Origin: Rhodocollybia butyracea
Taxonomy: Eukaryota; Basidiomycota; Agaricomycetes; Agaricales; Omphalotaceae
Assembly (NCBI GenBank): GCA_015501585.1
Contig: JADNRY010000378.1
Location: 1-59,064, forward strand
Length of the DNA stretch: 59,064 nt
Direction of reading: 5' to 3'
Each line of letters starts with the position of its first letter. Within the stretch, counting starts at the first letter, position 1. The notes beneath the pieces are model-generated. The model saw only the letters and a program-made list of their open reading frames with translations, was not told the DNA's origin and did not search any database. The translations under genes were made by a program, and so were the position numbers. Below, piece by piece: positions 1-9,546 of the stretch.

Positions 1-86
1 TGTAAGGGCCTCAAGGCATGTCGAAACGCGTTGCAGTAGCGCAGGTGCAGCGGCCGTCTGGAGGAAAAAAGATAATTCCCGAACAT

Positions 87-169
87 GACCACCGCAGGAC
101 TCGAACCTGCAACCTTTTGGTACCATTCAGCAATCGAAGCCAAACGCGCTACCATTGCGCCAGGTAGCC
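87..169 (-). tRNA. tRNA, anticodon read as TCG (Arg), with 12-nt intron
   Basis: On the minus strand the 83 nt fold into a tRNA: 7-bp acceptor stem, GCGC D-stem with AATGGTA loop, TTTGG/CCAAA anticodon stem, and GCAGG/CCTGC T-stem with TTCGAGT loop. The anticodon loop is 19 nt instead of 7, which implies a 12-nt intron at the standard position after nucleotide 37. This placement gives anticodon TCG. A T6 Pol III terminator (plus-strand A run at 65-70) lies 17 nt downstream. The D-loop and the AGGTTGCAGG segment recall fungal tRNA-Trp, but no CCA fits the anticodon, so identity is less sure than structure. A decayed paralogue lies at 17952-18034. Confidence 0.75.
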
Positions 170-540
170 ATAGCTTTAGAGACCATTGTCCCGGAATACA
201 ATGCATCCATAATTGTCGATTTCCGAAGGCGAACGACACGGTTCAAGTTATCGCGCGAGGGTGGCCTAAGATTAGACGAGGGACATCACAGTCACTTGAC
301 TGGGACCGGGCGGCCTCGTCGTTCTCGATCGCCCCACTTGCTTAGATTCACGTAAGAGTTGTTAGATGGTGGTATTTTTTGGGTATTTTTGAGCTGGCAG
401 GATGTGGTATATATATTCCTTCATTCAGCTTGATGGAGCCAAGCTTTCTCTCTCCAGGCCACTCCCTGTTGTTTATCCAGCCTGAGGCCTTGATGGCGAC
501 CTCTCTCGGGCATGATGGTGTACAAAGATTTTGTGGTGAA
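170..540. other. tRNA flank, unit A; no gene seen
   Basis: No coding feature is recognised. The stretch is paralogous to the flank of the second tRNA (18035-18881, continuing at 40075 beyond copia-3). Shared words include ttctcgatcgccc, gttagatggtgg, ggcaggatgt, gtttatccag and acaaagatttt. It therefore belongs to the duplicated unit described in the findings. Confidence 0.5.
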
Positions 541-958
541 TAGGATCCGCACCGTAACCGTAAGATACGGCTTACGGTACGGCCGTATGAGTCCCGTAAC
601 CGTACCGTAAGGGATCCTGGGGACAACTTTTACGGCCGTATTCATACGGCTGTTATACGGGCACCCCATACTGAAAGAATTTGGCACATTATTAAATGTC
701 TCTGGGCCCCAAAATGGCTGAATTAGTGGCCTTTGTGCAATTAATGCACTCAAGGGTCTCCCCGCTCGAAATGGTCACCTGCTGTATACCGTATCTTTAC
801 GGTTGGAAGCCGTCCGTGGTACATCGGGGTTTTATACCTTCTTCCTTTTTAGGATACAGATGAATATCAACTTGTAAACTTGTAAACAAGGAAATTTTGG
901 GAATTTTATGGCCGTTTTTGTATGGCCGTAACCGTATACGGTACAGTGCGGATCCCTA
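541..958. mobile_element. hAT-like MITE (TIR TAGGATCCGCAC)
   Basis: A 418-bp non-coding insert with imperfect terminal inverted repeats: TAGGATCCGCACCGTAACCG at the left, and TAGGGATCCGCACTGTACCG as the reverse complement of the right end. The paralogous unit B segment near 40.26 kb (acaaagattttgcagtggc) is uninterrupted and confirms an insertion. The flanking octamers gtggtgaa (533-540) and gcagtgac (959-966) are a decayed 8-bp target duplication, typical of hAT. Subterminal regions are packed with CGTAACCG/TACGG words in both orientations, as expected for transposase-binding clusters. It encodes no protein. Confidence 0.75.
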
Positions 959-1627
959 GCAGTGACATTGGTGGCCACTGGCCAAGTGCGTTGGACTTTT
1001 TGCCATACGTAGAAAGACACTCAAGTCAGACTTCAAGCTCCAAGCTACCAGTAAGTGAAGCTCTCAAGTTTGTCAACTTTTCAAAGCAATTTCAAAGAAT
1101 ATTCATTGCACAAAGGAAATGTTATTGATTGTGCAGTCACATCCATCTACACTTGGAGGACAAAGAGCGAACCTCTAGAAGAGTGTGAGCTCGGAGATGA
1201 CGATAATGGTAAAAGGATAGGATTAGGTTGTTACAGTAATAGTAACCGCATATTATACTAGAGTATGTAGTAAACGGACCGAACAGCCAAAATCCAACAC
1301 TACATTCCCATATGTTGTCACAAAAATTGTGTTTTTATTTTTCCAACTCAGTGTATGCTATTCTCCATCAAACCATTTCCGATGGACCCACAACGCTGTC
1401 TCTAGTTTCATGACTGTCCCTATTTTCCTCTCCCTTTGTCATCTGAAAGTATAGTCGTCAGAAGATGTAAGGAGGGAGAATTGAAATGGATACTCGCTGA
1501 TAGGAGATGTTCTCTTGGGGAGGGTGAGTGGCCTTGGGATGACTGGGCTGTAAAACTGACACCATTCATAATAGTAGAAGGTGGTGCAACCTGGGAACCC
1601 CACATATGAGGAGGGGTGCTAGAGTTG
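959..1627. other. spacer of unit A; no gene seen
   Basis: Duplicated-unit sequence, similar to 40.27-41.1 kb and in part to 44.1-44.5 kb. It holds the 3' flank of the minus-strand membrane-protein gene. No RNA gene, repeat end or convincing ORF is visible. Confidence 0.4.
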
Positions 1628-3368
1628 TCACAGATGGCTACACACCTCAAATCTTATATTCGACGTGAATACTATATCCGATCTCTGTGTATTCCTGATG
1701 TACTCGCGGGCATTGAGATTGGCGAGGACAGTGTTGCAATACAGCGGACACAGAAGATAGTAGATGATTCCATATGTCTGGGGGCTGCCCACAATTGACT
1801 GAAGGCATCCATGAGTTCATTCAAAATTGGATGGGAAACCTAGATATTTGCACTGACCCCAACAAGAACTGCAAAAGCGACAGATGCTGTCCAGAATCCA
1901 GAGTTTATGGTCAAAGTAATCAGTCTGACAATCATCGCATGTGATCTGGCGAGAAACCTTGAGTATATGTGGGTGTACACAATAAACTAGGACACTACCT
2001 GGTGGCAGCTCCCTTTGACTCTTTGAAAAGCCAATATGCCATGCAAGCCGCAATCCCAGCATCAAAAGCAACAGGAAATGCATTACTAGCGATTGTCGGG
2101 TTCTATGTAATCCCTTCATTAGCTGGACAGCTCAACGTAGATTAGGAAAAGAATACTAACAATGAACGACCTGTTTGTTAATTGCTGAATGTTGGTTGTA
2201 GTAAAGCTAGTAGATGTAGATCAGTACACTGTACACTGTACAGGTATAAAAATATGACATACGAATTATGAAGAGCAACTGAAAGAACGTCGTGAGCACC
2301 TTTGCAGACACGTTCTCGGAAGTTGCATCGAAATGCTTACCCGCTTCTGTGACTGAACGGCGGGTCAGCGTCAACCACGCTCAGCATACAAAGGAGCACT
2401 CACCCAGTTGCCCTATGATCAATGGGAGCTTTCCGAGATGAATCAGGTCAAGGGATGATATCGACTTGTTTTCATTCTACTCACAAATATGATAGGAAAC
2501 AACAACCGCCTGCTGACTATCCGTGAATAAGTCAAAGGTTCAAACACAAAAATACAAGAAATTCACTCACATAGATAAAGGCGATATGTAAAGAAGCATT
2601 GGGCTATCAAAGCAGTGATAGCCTAGAGCTCGGAAATTCAGCAAGATGACTCCAATATCAAAATATATCCTACGTACCGTCATCAAAGCCTCAACCTTAA
2701 GAACCATCCAATTGTAATCTCAGCGACTAAAGTATGAAAAAGCAACATACGGAGGTCTCTCTAATATGCAAGGCTCGTCCATCAGTTGACCATAGGTATA
2801 TAAGAAGAAGCTAACCTTGGATCAACAGATAATGCTGCGAGATTTCCCCAGGATGTGATCAGGAAAAAATACTCTGAGGGAGATATAGAGAGTTGTGGAG
2901 AATCGAAATTTCAAGAGAAAAAAACTGCTTACCTGGCTGAATAATAAAGACGAGCTGGATTGTCAAGATCGCCCTGAAATTTCTGGCATAAGCCTAGTAA
3001 ATGCATTGCATCTTACTGGAATAGCTCACCACAAGACTACAACCTATGTTCTCCTTGGTCAAAAGTGATTCAGATCGGTGATTGTAACAGAATACATACC
3101 AGGATTTTGAGGATAGCGTTGTCTTTAGGATAACTGTCCAAGTGTAAGGATGGTAATTTGTATCTTGTCATCAGACGTACTGGATAAAATAAGTAAATCT
3201 GTCAAGGGTAGATCAGTGGCCGATCCATGTATAGGCAAACACGCACATCTGCATGCACGAGACCCCCCACAATGCCGAAACAATGTGGGCGGAAATGTAC
3301 AGTCCACCATGGGTATCACTGAGATCAAGAGCTGAACCTGGGACTGGGGAGGAGGTAGGTATAGACAT
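1628..3368 (-). CDS. DUF6534-like multi-span membrane protein, copy A (multi-exon)
   Basis: First of three paralogues (see copy C for the best model). The proposed start is the ATG at 3368 (MSIPTSSPVPGSALDLSD, then GGLYISAHIVSALWG), matching copies B and C. After short introns the frame recovers family-like segments: YPKDNAILKIL, a hydrophobic stretch, SWGN, ALIAQCFFTYRLYL, and a C-terminal region with an L-N-A-R-E-Y-I-R-N box ending at TGA 1628-1630. This order resembles basidiomycete DUF6533/DUF6534 seven-span proteins of unknown function. Exon borders were judged by eye and the gene may be decayed. A plasma- or endomembrane location is inferred from hydrophobicity only. Confidence 0.5.
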
Positions 3369-3799
3369 GTTTGTTGTTTACGAAGAAACCTTAGATTTTT
3401 AAGTACTAAAACTGTAGGCAACAGTACCTGAAAAGCACGTACCGTTCCACCTCTACCAAACCGCGGACAGTCCTCAATTCCTTGCATCACTGCCAGACCT
3501 TAACGCTGCCCACCTGTGCGTTGGAAGAAAAATCTAGGGGGTTGACAGATTGTTGATAGGCACCAACACCAATGACTTTGACTCTGTTGATTCTGCCACG
3601 AATGTTGCCAAACGCAAAGCGACGGCACTTGCTTATTAGCCGCGTGAAATCGACGGAAGTAACAAAGTAACTCCAAAATTGGATGGTAAATCAGAATATA
3701 TATAGGACGAAGAAGATGGAGAAACACATGCAAGTTTCAAGCTAGAAAAATATCAGGTGGAGATGACAGAGTTGCTAGAGAGTTGAAGAGACGATCAGA
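3369..3799. other. intergenic spacer between membrane-protein gene and PTP remnant, unit A
   Basis: This presumed promoter side of the membrane-protein gene is closely similar to 42.9-43.38 kb of unit B. Short ORFs on both strands are not conserved between copies. No other feature is seen. Confidence 0.4.
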
Positions 3800-4602
3800 T
3801 GTTTCCTATTCAATCAAATCCTATCTCATCTCACCGCTTAACATACGCTCCAACCAACATCTCATACCTCAGGACTGCCTGTTCCGGTCTCTGTACCATT
3901 CCCGCACACTGTTCTCTCAAATAATCAATTTCGCACGCTGCGAGGCCGTCGAATAGAGAGGACGGGAATGGAGGTAGGGGTTATGACGAGGGAGAGTTGT
4001 TGTTGTTGTTGTTGTTGTTGCCGCTCTCGTCTTTACAATCTCGAGCGCTTTCAGCGGCAGTGGGATGCAGAAGAATTCGGATGCGATGGACCTGGAGAAG
4101 GTAAAACCTACTTGTCTTAACAAGCTGAATGAAAGAGCCTGTGCGACCTATCCCAGCGGAACACCCGACAACGATGGGTGGATCGAGTTCGTCTGTTCGT
4201 TTGGGGCATTGTTGTCGATTGAAGACGAACAAACTCGAATAAAGCTGTCCGGCCGGAAGGAGAGGGTACTGGCTGGCCAAGCAATGAAAGTAGGTTGGTG
4301 GATATAGTAGAATTATTGGAAGACAACATATCCTCCACAACAGGTCTAACCTCTTAACGAAACACACATTCGGTATTTCCTCTTGTGCAAGTAATTTTAG
4401 CTTCATTTCGAATCGGAGACGAGGGATCTGAAGGCGAGATAGAGACGTTTATCAATCATCTGACCGACAATATCAGGGAAGTATGGATGGATTTTTCGTC
4501 TACCAGACTCAAAAGTTGAACGAACCACGGTACGGGGATGCAATGCGCTTGTGATTTCGATTCCGGAGGATATTCTGTGATGGAGCCTGTGAAGAGATTC
4601 AC
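3800..4602 (-). pseudogene. protein tyrosine phosphatase pseudogene, C-terminal part (unit A)
   Basis: A decayed copy of the intact PTP at 47547-48917. It retains the phosphatase loop (VGCSAGIGRTGSF), the region after it and the 3' end (LISHLTA-type genomic similarity with 47.55-47.75 kb). The segment after the loop has expanded into a poly-Asn tract from a (GTT)n microsatellite at about 3996-4020. Frameshifts separate the WPD-loop region from the catalytic loop. The copy stops at 4602 where a Tc1/mariner element entered at a TA, and resumes at 13618. Confidence 0.85.
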
Positions 4603-4604
4603 TA

Positions 4605-4690
4605 CAGACGTTTCGGAAATTCTTGTCTCACGGGCCAAAAAGGCAAAAATTAATTTGTAAAATCTGTAAATACTAAAAACAAAATAAATA
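4605..4690 (+). repeat. left terminal inverted repeat of the mariner element
   Basis: Starts CAGACGTTTCGG directly after TA. It matches the reverse complement of 13530-13615 with few differences, including a shared cacgggccaaaaaggc block and an A/T-rich tail. Confidence 0.9.
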
Positions 4691-4738
4691 TTTCCTGGCT
4701 CAGTTCTACCAATTCTCGATCTCGTTCGCGCTTTTAAA

Positions 4739-6295
4739 ATGGCTGCCATCGTTACAGGAGATGAAGAGGATCCATTCATAGACCACCAAGGTAAAAAATT
4801 GGCTTTTTCACAATTTCTGTGTGTCTGACTATGTATCCCAGCCAAATTAACATTGAAGCTCCCCAACTGCTCAGTTCACAATAAACTTGTAAACATTAGT
4901 AGCAGTGAAGATGAACAACAAGGAAGTGGAGATAGTGGAAGTGAAGGAGATGAAAGTGAAGGAGATGAAAGTGAAGGAGACAAGGAGGAGAAAGATACAA
5001 ATCCAGTTTCAGACACCAGCGATATCGAGTTCAAGGATCGTTTTTCTGATGCCCTAGTTGTCACCCCAAAATCTCAGAGGATAAAGACCTTTGAGGATGT
5101 TGAAGAATGGTCTCCTCCATCAGCAAGAACTGTGTATCGCTTCCTCATGGCCACACCATCTGGGCATCACAAGCAAACTCGCTCATCCAAATCCTCTTCC
5201 ACTCAACCTAAATCATCCATGAAAGATAAAGCAAAACAGTCAGTAAAAGGAAAGCAACCAGCCACAGCAATTGCTCCGCCAAAGCGAAAACGCAGTGCAA
5301 CAAATCCTCGGAAGCCTACATCTGAATCCGAGCCTACCAAACCTAAATTGAAACGTTCGCGCGTTCACCCACATGTCAATGAAACGGAAGTAGCTTCTCC
5401 TGTTGAAGCAAATGATAACAGCAACAAGCATCCAGTTCCAGTACCAAAAAAACGGGGTCGTCCCTCAAAGGCACCTGTTGCAGAAGTAGCTTCTTCCAAG
5501 GCAAACGATAACAGCGATGAACATCCAGCTCCCGTACCAAAAAAACGGGGTCGTCCCTCAAAGGCACCTGTTGCAGAAGTGGTTTCTTCCGAAGTAAATG
5601 ATAACAGCGATGAACATCCAGCTCCCATACCAAAAAAACGGGGCCGTCCCTCAAAGGCACCTGAATGTGAGCTATCAGAGCCATTGCCCATGGCAGTCTC
5701 CCTATATACCAAGGTTGAGATGCCTAAGATTCTTCAGCACGGGAAGACTGCAAAAGGGACAAAGCTCGTAACTCAGCCGAATGTTGTTGACAGCCCTTGT
5801 ACTTTGGATCTTGATATGAATTGGGGAGGTTTCATTGACATTACCTGTGCGACAGTAAAGTGTACTTGTGATCAGTTGGTGCTGTCAAGTCTTCGGTGGG
5901 GTTGGACTATGTTGAAGGGTGCGTCCAAGCAGAGAAGCCCGATTACCACTGCAAGTGGCTATGAGCAAGCATCAAGAATATGAACGACAAGGAGCGAAAT
6001 AGTGGGATGGCTTATATTTATATGGCCATCCCGAAACAGTTGGAAGAGAAGAGCCATTCACGCGTACGTCAACATAGAACAGCTTGTGACAGATGAACTG
6101 AATATCTTAATTACAGCCTTGGAACCATGAGCGTGAACGGATACCTGCAACTGGTAGTACTGAATCTGAACTGACAGTCAACCTTGAATCTCTGATTGGA
6201 CAGAAGGTGTGTTGATTCATTCCTTCTTTGGAGCTACTTCTCATAAATCTATAGAAAGCCGTAGACGCAAGACTTCAGCCAATTACCGATGATAT
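4739..6295 (+). pseudogene. mariner cargo gene, 5' part: AT-hook-repeat protein
   Basis: Proposed ATG at 4739; exon 1 4739-4790; 51-nt intron 4791-4841 (GTAAAA...CCCAG); the frame then runs to 5983. The N-terminus is acidic and Ser/Glu-rich with SEGDESEGDE repeats. The middle is basic. Three near-identical repeats of about 38 residues each hold a perfect AT-hook core (KKRGRPSKAP), suggesting minor-groove DNA binding in the nucleus. Near 5880 one base seems lost, and a TGA sits where CGA is expected (reading KWL-stop-ASIKN). Further candidate introns lie at about 6064-6117 and 6210-6256. The exon after the last intron is cut by copia-1 at 6295. Neither paralogue nor function is recognised. Confidence 0.7.
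6291..6295. repeat. target-site duplication of copia-1 (GATAT), left copy
   Basis: GATAT at 6291-6295 is repeated at 11651-11655, immediately outside the two LTRs. Removing the element and one copy restores an open exon (reading ...PITDDIRVKYP...) of the cargo gene. Confidence 0.95.
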
Positions 6296-6507
6296 TGTTA
6301 GACGCTGACCTGGCGCCTTAGACCATTTATTATCTTATCTCGATTATCCTACTTACCGAATTTGGTTCGGAGAGGAACCCCTATCGATTCTCTCTCCGAA
6401 CCAGGTCAGACATATTTATCCTCAGTTATATTTTGTACTTATATCGATTCTCTCTCCGAACCAGATCTGAAATAGTATCTTATCTTAAAAGCCCACTGTG
6501 TTTAAGA
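6296..6507 (+). repeat. 5' LTR of copia-1
   Basis: 212 bp, TGTTAGACGC...GTTTAAGA. It contains a 12-bp inverted pair (6363-6374 with 6392-6403, TGGTTCGGAGAG/CTCTCCGAACCA), and a second copy of the right arm at 6452-6463 as part of a ~23-bp direct repeat. Confidence 0.97.
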
Positions 6508-6524
6508 GGTTATGGGCCCCGTTG
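6508..6524 (+). promoter_or_regulatory. primer-binding site of copia-1
   Basis: GGTTATGGGCCCC lies directly after the 5' LTR. It resembles the copia-type primer site that pairs with the anticodon arm of initiator tRNA-Met (half-tRNA priming). Related sites follow the LTRs of the other copia elements here. Confidence 0.65.
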
Positions 6525-6592
6525 CTCTGTAATTTCTTATCAAACTCCTGCGCAACAATCACTACTCAAAAACCTGCAATTCAAAACACACA

Positions 6593-8434
6593 ATGGAAGA
6601 TACAAATACTTCAGAAGAGAAGAACGAGTGGAAACGTTGTACACTGGTTTCTATCAAGGAAAACGACGATGGCACGAACAACTATAGCGAGTTCAAACTA
6701 AAGTCTAAGTTTGAACTTGAAGCCGCTGGATACTGGAAATATGTTACCGGTCCAGACTACAATCCGCCCTTTATTCCTGTCCTGGTACCAACGAGTACAG
6801 TTGAAGGTATTGATGAAGATGGTAACCACAGTATCCTCACCATTCCGGGAAATGAGGACGCTGTGACCGACGCTAAAAAGAATGCAGAGAAGTGGCTCAA
6901 GAATGACAAAAAGGCACTATCCGCCATCGTAAAAGCGGTTCCCATGAGCAAAATGCACGTCACCCGTGATTGCGAATCAGCCCATGGTGCTTGGATGGCG
7001 CTCAAATCCGAATATGAACCAGCGAATACGATCACAGCACTCACCATTAAACAGCAAATCATCAGTAATGCTTGTGGTGAAGATAATCCAGTCAATTGGA
7101 GAGAAACCATGATCCAGCTGTACGACAAACTTCGAGACGCCAATCCGAAATTCATGACCGACGAAGAATTTGCGAGTCATCTAGTCACTCTCATGACTAC
7201 GAACAGGCAATGGGCATTTTGTCGCGATACTCTCCTTGAAAAGTTGAGAGTTGGGGAGGCAACCAACCACCCGATTTCCTCCTCTTCCGTCATACAGAGA
7301 TTGAGGATGGAGGAAGTCAATCAAGGAATCTCTCCCTCCATAGTCTCCATAAATGCAATGGTAGGCAAAGGAAAGGCAAAAGCAAAAAACCCTCCAGCAG
7401 ATGTAATCCCCAGTGCATATGCTTCACTCCCACTCGAACAACGACTTAGCGCCCCTGTACCAGCAAACAGAAGACAGAATCGAGACGAACGCCGTCCTGC
7501 CCCATATGGTAACGCCAATTTGCAACAACGTCCCTCCCGTTCCAACCTTTTCTGCGAAAACACGCATTGCGAGACTCCTGTGGGTCATCTCAGAAATGAT
7601 TGCTTTGCTTACCAAGGAGGAAAGCAAGGCCAATATCCACCGGGCTATCGTGGTAGAAAAGACGTCCATCTTCCTGCGGAAGCGAGAACTGCGGCGAGGA
7701 GGAAACAAGCAAAAGATGGGCAATTTAAGAATACAGATGTTGGAAGTCGCTTTGCAGGCACTGCACAATCCACAAATGACACAGAGAGCGATGTAAAAGA
7801 TGTTTTAAACCCATTGGCTTTCATGCTGGAAACCCTGGAACTCCGAGATGACGATGAAATTGATATCGACAAAGAAATTGTTGTTAATGTCATTGCCATT
7901 ACTGCAGAGACTATGAAGGACAACGGTGTCAACCATGACACAGGCGCTTCGCGACACATCTTCCACAGTCGTGATCTTTTTCATGACTACATCACATTTG
8001 AAAATCCTTTGGACGTGTTTGGATTTGGTTCTAACCTGTCTGCAGCCGCGATCGGGAAAGGGAAAATAATCTTGAATGCTGACTGTGGCGGCGTCACACG
8101 TCCATTTTCTATCTCGAACGTTCTTCACATTCCGACAGCTCGATGTAATCTTATTTCTGGCTCTAGGTTAGACAAAAAAGGAGTCAAAACATCGACAGGA
8201 AATGGTAATATCACCTACCTCACGTCTCTCAACGAGCCATTTGCAAACGGAACCATAATTCGAGATCTCTACAAAATGAACGTGGTCCCTGTACAACCAT
8301 GCTTGGAAGAAGATACATCCTTGCAATCTATTCAATCAAATCTGATCGTATCAATGGTCCCCTCGGTCACGACACTGTTCGGCCCAGGCACCGAAACCGA
8401 AGCAAGTAAGCGCTTGGGTTTTATCACCGTCTAA
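6593..8434 (+). CDS. copia-1 Gag-protease
   Basis: A 613-codon ORF starting at ATG 6593, 85 bp after the LTR. The N-terminal two thirds form a copia-type Gag. A zinc-knuckle-like Cys/His cluster (C-x4-C-x5-H-x4-C) lies around residues 320-336. The aspartic protease active site VNHDTGASRH lies around residues 446-455. It processes the polyprotein inside virus-like particles. The frame ends in TAA-TAG at 8432-8437, just after a GGGTTTT heptamer in -1 slippery phase, so protease is in the gag frame and integrase in the -1 frame. That arrangement differs from elements that shift between gag and protease. Confidence 0.92.
   Translation: MEDTNTSEEKNEWKRCTLVSIKENDDGTNNYSEFKLKSKFELEAAGYWKYVTGPDYNPPFIPVLVPTSTVEGIDEDGNHSILTIPGNEDAVTDAKKNAEKWLKNDKKALSAIVKAVPMSKMHVTRDCESAHGAWMALKSEYEPANTITALTIKQQIISNACGEDNPVNWRETMIQLYDKLRDANPKFMTDEEFASHLVTLMTTNRQWAFCRDTLLEKLRVGEATNHPISSSSVIQRLRMEEVNQGISPSIVSINAMVGKGKAKAKNPPADVIPSAYASLPLEQRLSAPVPANRRQNRDERRPAPYGNANLQQRPSRSNLFCENTHCETPVGHLRNDCFAYQGGKQGQYPPGYRGRKDVHLPAEARTAARRKQAKDGQFKNTDVGSRFAGTAQSTNDTESDVKDVLNPLAFMLETLELRDDDEIDIDKEIVVNVIAITAETMKDNGVNHDTGASRHIFHSRDLFHDYITFENPLDVFGFGSNLSAAAIGKGKIILNADCGGVTRPFSISNVLHIPTARCNLISGSRLDKKGVKTSTGNGNITYLTSLNEPFANGTIIRDLYKMNVVPVQPCLEEDTSLQSIQSNLIVSMVPSVTTLFGPGTETEASKRLGFITV
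8416..8422 (+). promoter_or_regulatory. candidate -1 programmed ribosomal frameshift heptamer GGGTTTT
   Basis: G GGT TTT matches the X XXY YYZ consensus in the phase of the gag-protease frame. Slipping back one base continues as Tyr-His-Arg-Leu-Ile-Gly-His, the first half of the integrase zinc-binding motif, and avoids the zero-frame TAA ten bases later. No downstream stem or pseudoknot was identified by eye. Because the LTRs are identical, a chance indel exactly here is less likely, but it is not excluded. Confidence 0.6.
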
Positions 8435-9546
8435 TAGGCCATATAGACGTTAAAGGGCTGAAGAATACCACTACTGGTTTACCTTCGAGCATCGACAGTG
8501 TCAGAGTCGAAAACTGCCGTGTTTGCGCCCTTGCGAATATAAAAAGACTCAAGTTTCCACGGAAGGCCTCCAACCGCGCGATTCGTCCACTCTTTCGTAT
8601 CCATTCTGACATCTGCGGGCCATTACCATTAGGCTATGGGAACTACAGATATTTTATCACATTCATTGACGACTTCTCCCGGTTTATTATCCTTTTCTTT
8701 CTCAAAACAAAGTCCGAAGCCCTGAGATGCTTCATACTATTCCGTACCGCCGCCGAGAAACAACTCGGTTACCAAATTATTTTCCTACGTGTTGATAACG
8801 CCAGCGAACTCGTACAACGACTATTTCGGGATTACTGTGCCCAACATGGAATAACTTATGAAAAGACCGTCCCCGACGCCTCACAACAAAATGGTGTCGC
8901 CGAACGCGCCAACCAGATCATTGAGCGAATGTCTCGCGCAATGCTCGTGGACTGCGGAATGTCTTCGTGGTTCTGGCCACTGAGCACACAAGCCGGAGTT
9001 CACATCAAAAATCGTGTACCACACGCTTCCATTCCAACCGACTCAACTCCATTCCAAGGCTGGTTTAACAAAAAACCTGACCTCTCACATCTACGCCCAT
9101 TCGGTGCACTAGTCACCTCTCGTAAAACTAACTCCGATGACCTCAACAAACTGACACCGAGAGGGGAAGAAGGACAGTTCGTTGGCTATGCCAATGATTC
9201 CAAAGGTTACCTTATATGGTTCCCGGAATCAAGAGCAATCCGACCACGAAGAGACGTCGTATTTCATGGCTTCCCAGATCATCTCCCTTCTCCGCCGTTA
9301 TCCGAAATCCTATGGGATGACTTCACGTTAGACCCCGTCTCCATCTCCGATGACCTTTGTCACCTCGATGAACGAGACAACTTACCTGCCGCTGAGCATA
9401 ACTATGACGAGTATGTACTTACGCCTCGTCCCAAAACCTATATTAACGTGCTGTTAACAGCCTCTCCACCGAGACTACATCCTCCATTGAGAGTAACCGC
9501 CCTCGAGCGAATACAGAGTACGCACACTGACTCAAACAAAACCTAA
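8422..9546 (+). CDS. copia-1 integrase (pol, -1 frame)
   Basis: Open from the slippery site to TAA at 9544-9546. It shows the HHCC module (HRLIGH, then C-R-V-C) and the DDE core: Asp in IHSDICGPL near 8600, Asp in RVDNASE near 8790, and Glu in NGVAERAN near 8905. It inserts the cDNA into host DNA. No suitable ATG starts it, so expression as a fusion with Gag-protease is inferred. If the intron at 9411-9576 is spliced, the frame passes directly into RT and the 9411-9546 tail is not used. Confidence 0.9.
   Translation, partial: YHRLIGHIDVKGLKNTTTGLPSSIDSVRVENCRVCALANIKRLKFPRKASNRAIRPLFRIHSDICGPLPLGYGNYRYFITFIDDFSRFIILFFLKTKSEALRCFILFRTAAEKQLGYQIIFLRVDNASELVQRLFRDYCAQHGITYEKTVPDASQQNGVAERANQIIERMSRAMLVDCGMSSWFWPLSTQAGVHIKNRVPHASIPTDSTPFQGWFNKKPDLSHLRPFGALVTSRKTNSDDLNKLTPRGEEGQFVGYANDSKGYLIWFPESRAIRPRRDVVFHGFPDHLPSPPLSEILWDDFTLDPVSISDDLCHLDERDNLPAAEHNYDEYVLTPRPKTYINVLLTASPPRLHPPLRVTALERIQSTHTDSNKT

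Noticed and set aside
5365..5712. Minus-strand ORFs opposite the AT-hook repeats
   Set aside because: Shadow frames of a repetitive coding region; they repeat with the same period and have no independent features.
8406..8446. Alternative 41-nt intron (GTAAGC...CATATAG) joining gag-protease and integrase of copia-1
   Set aside because: It would also restore frame, but it removes the HRLIGH half of the conserved integrase zinc motif and is shorter than other introns here. The -1 slippery site explains the layout better.
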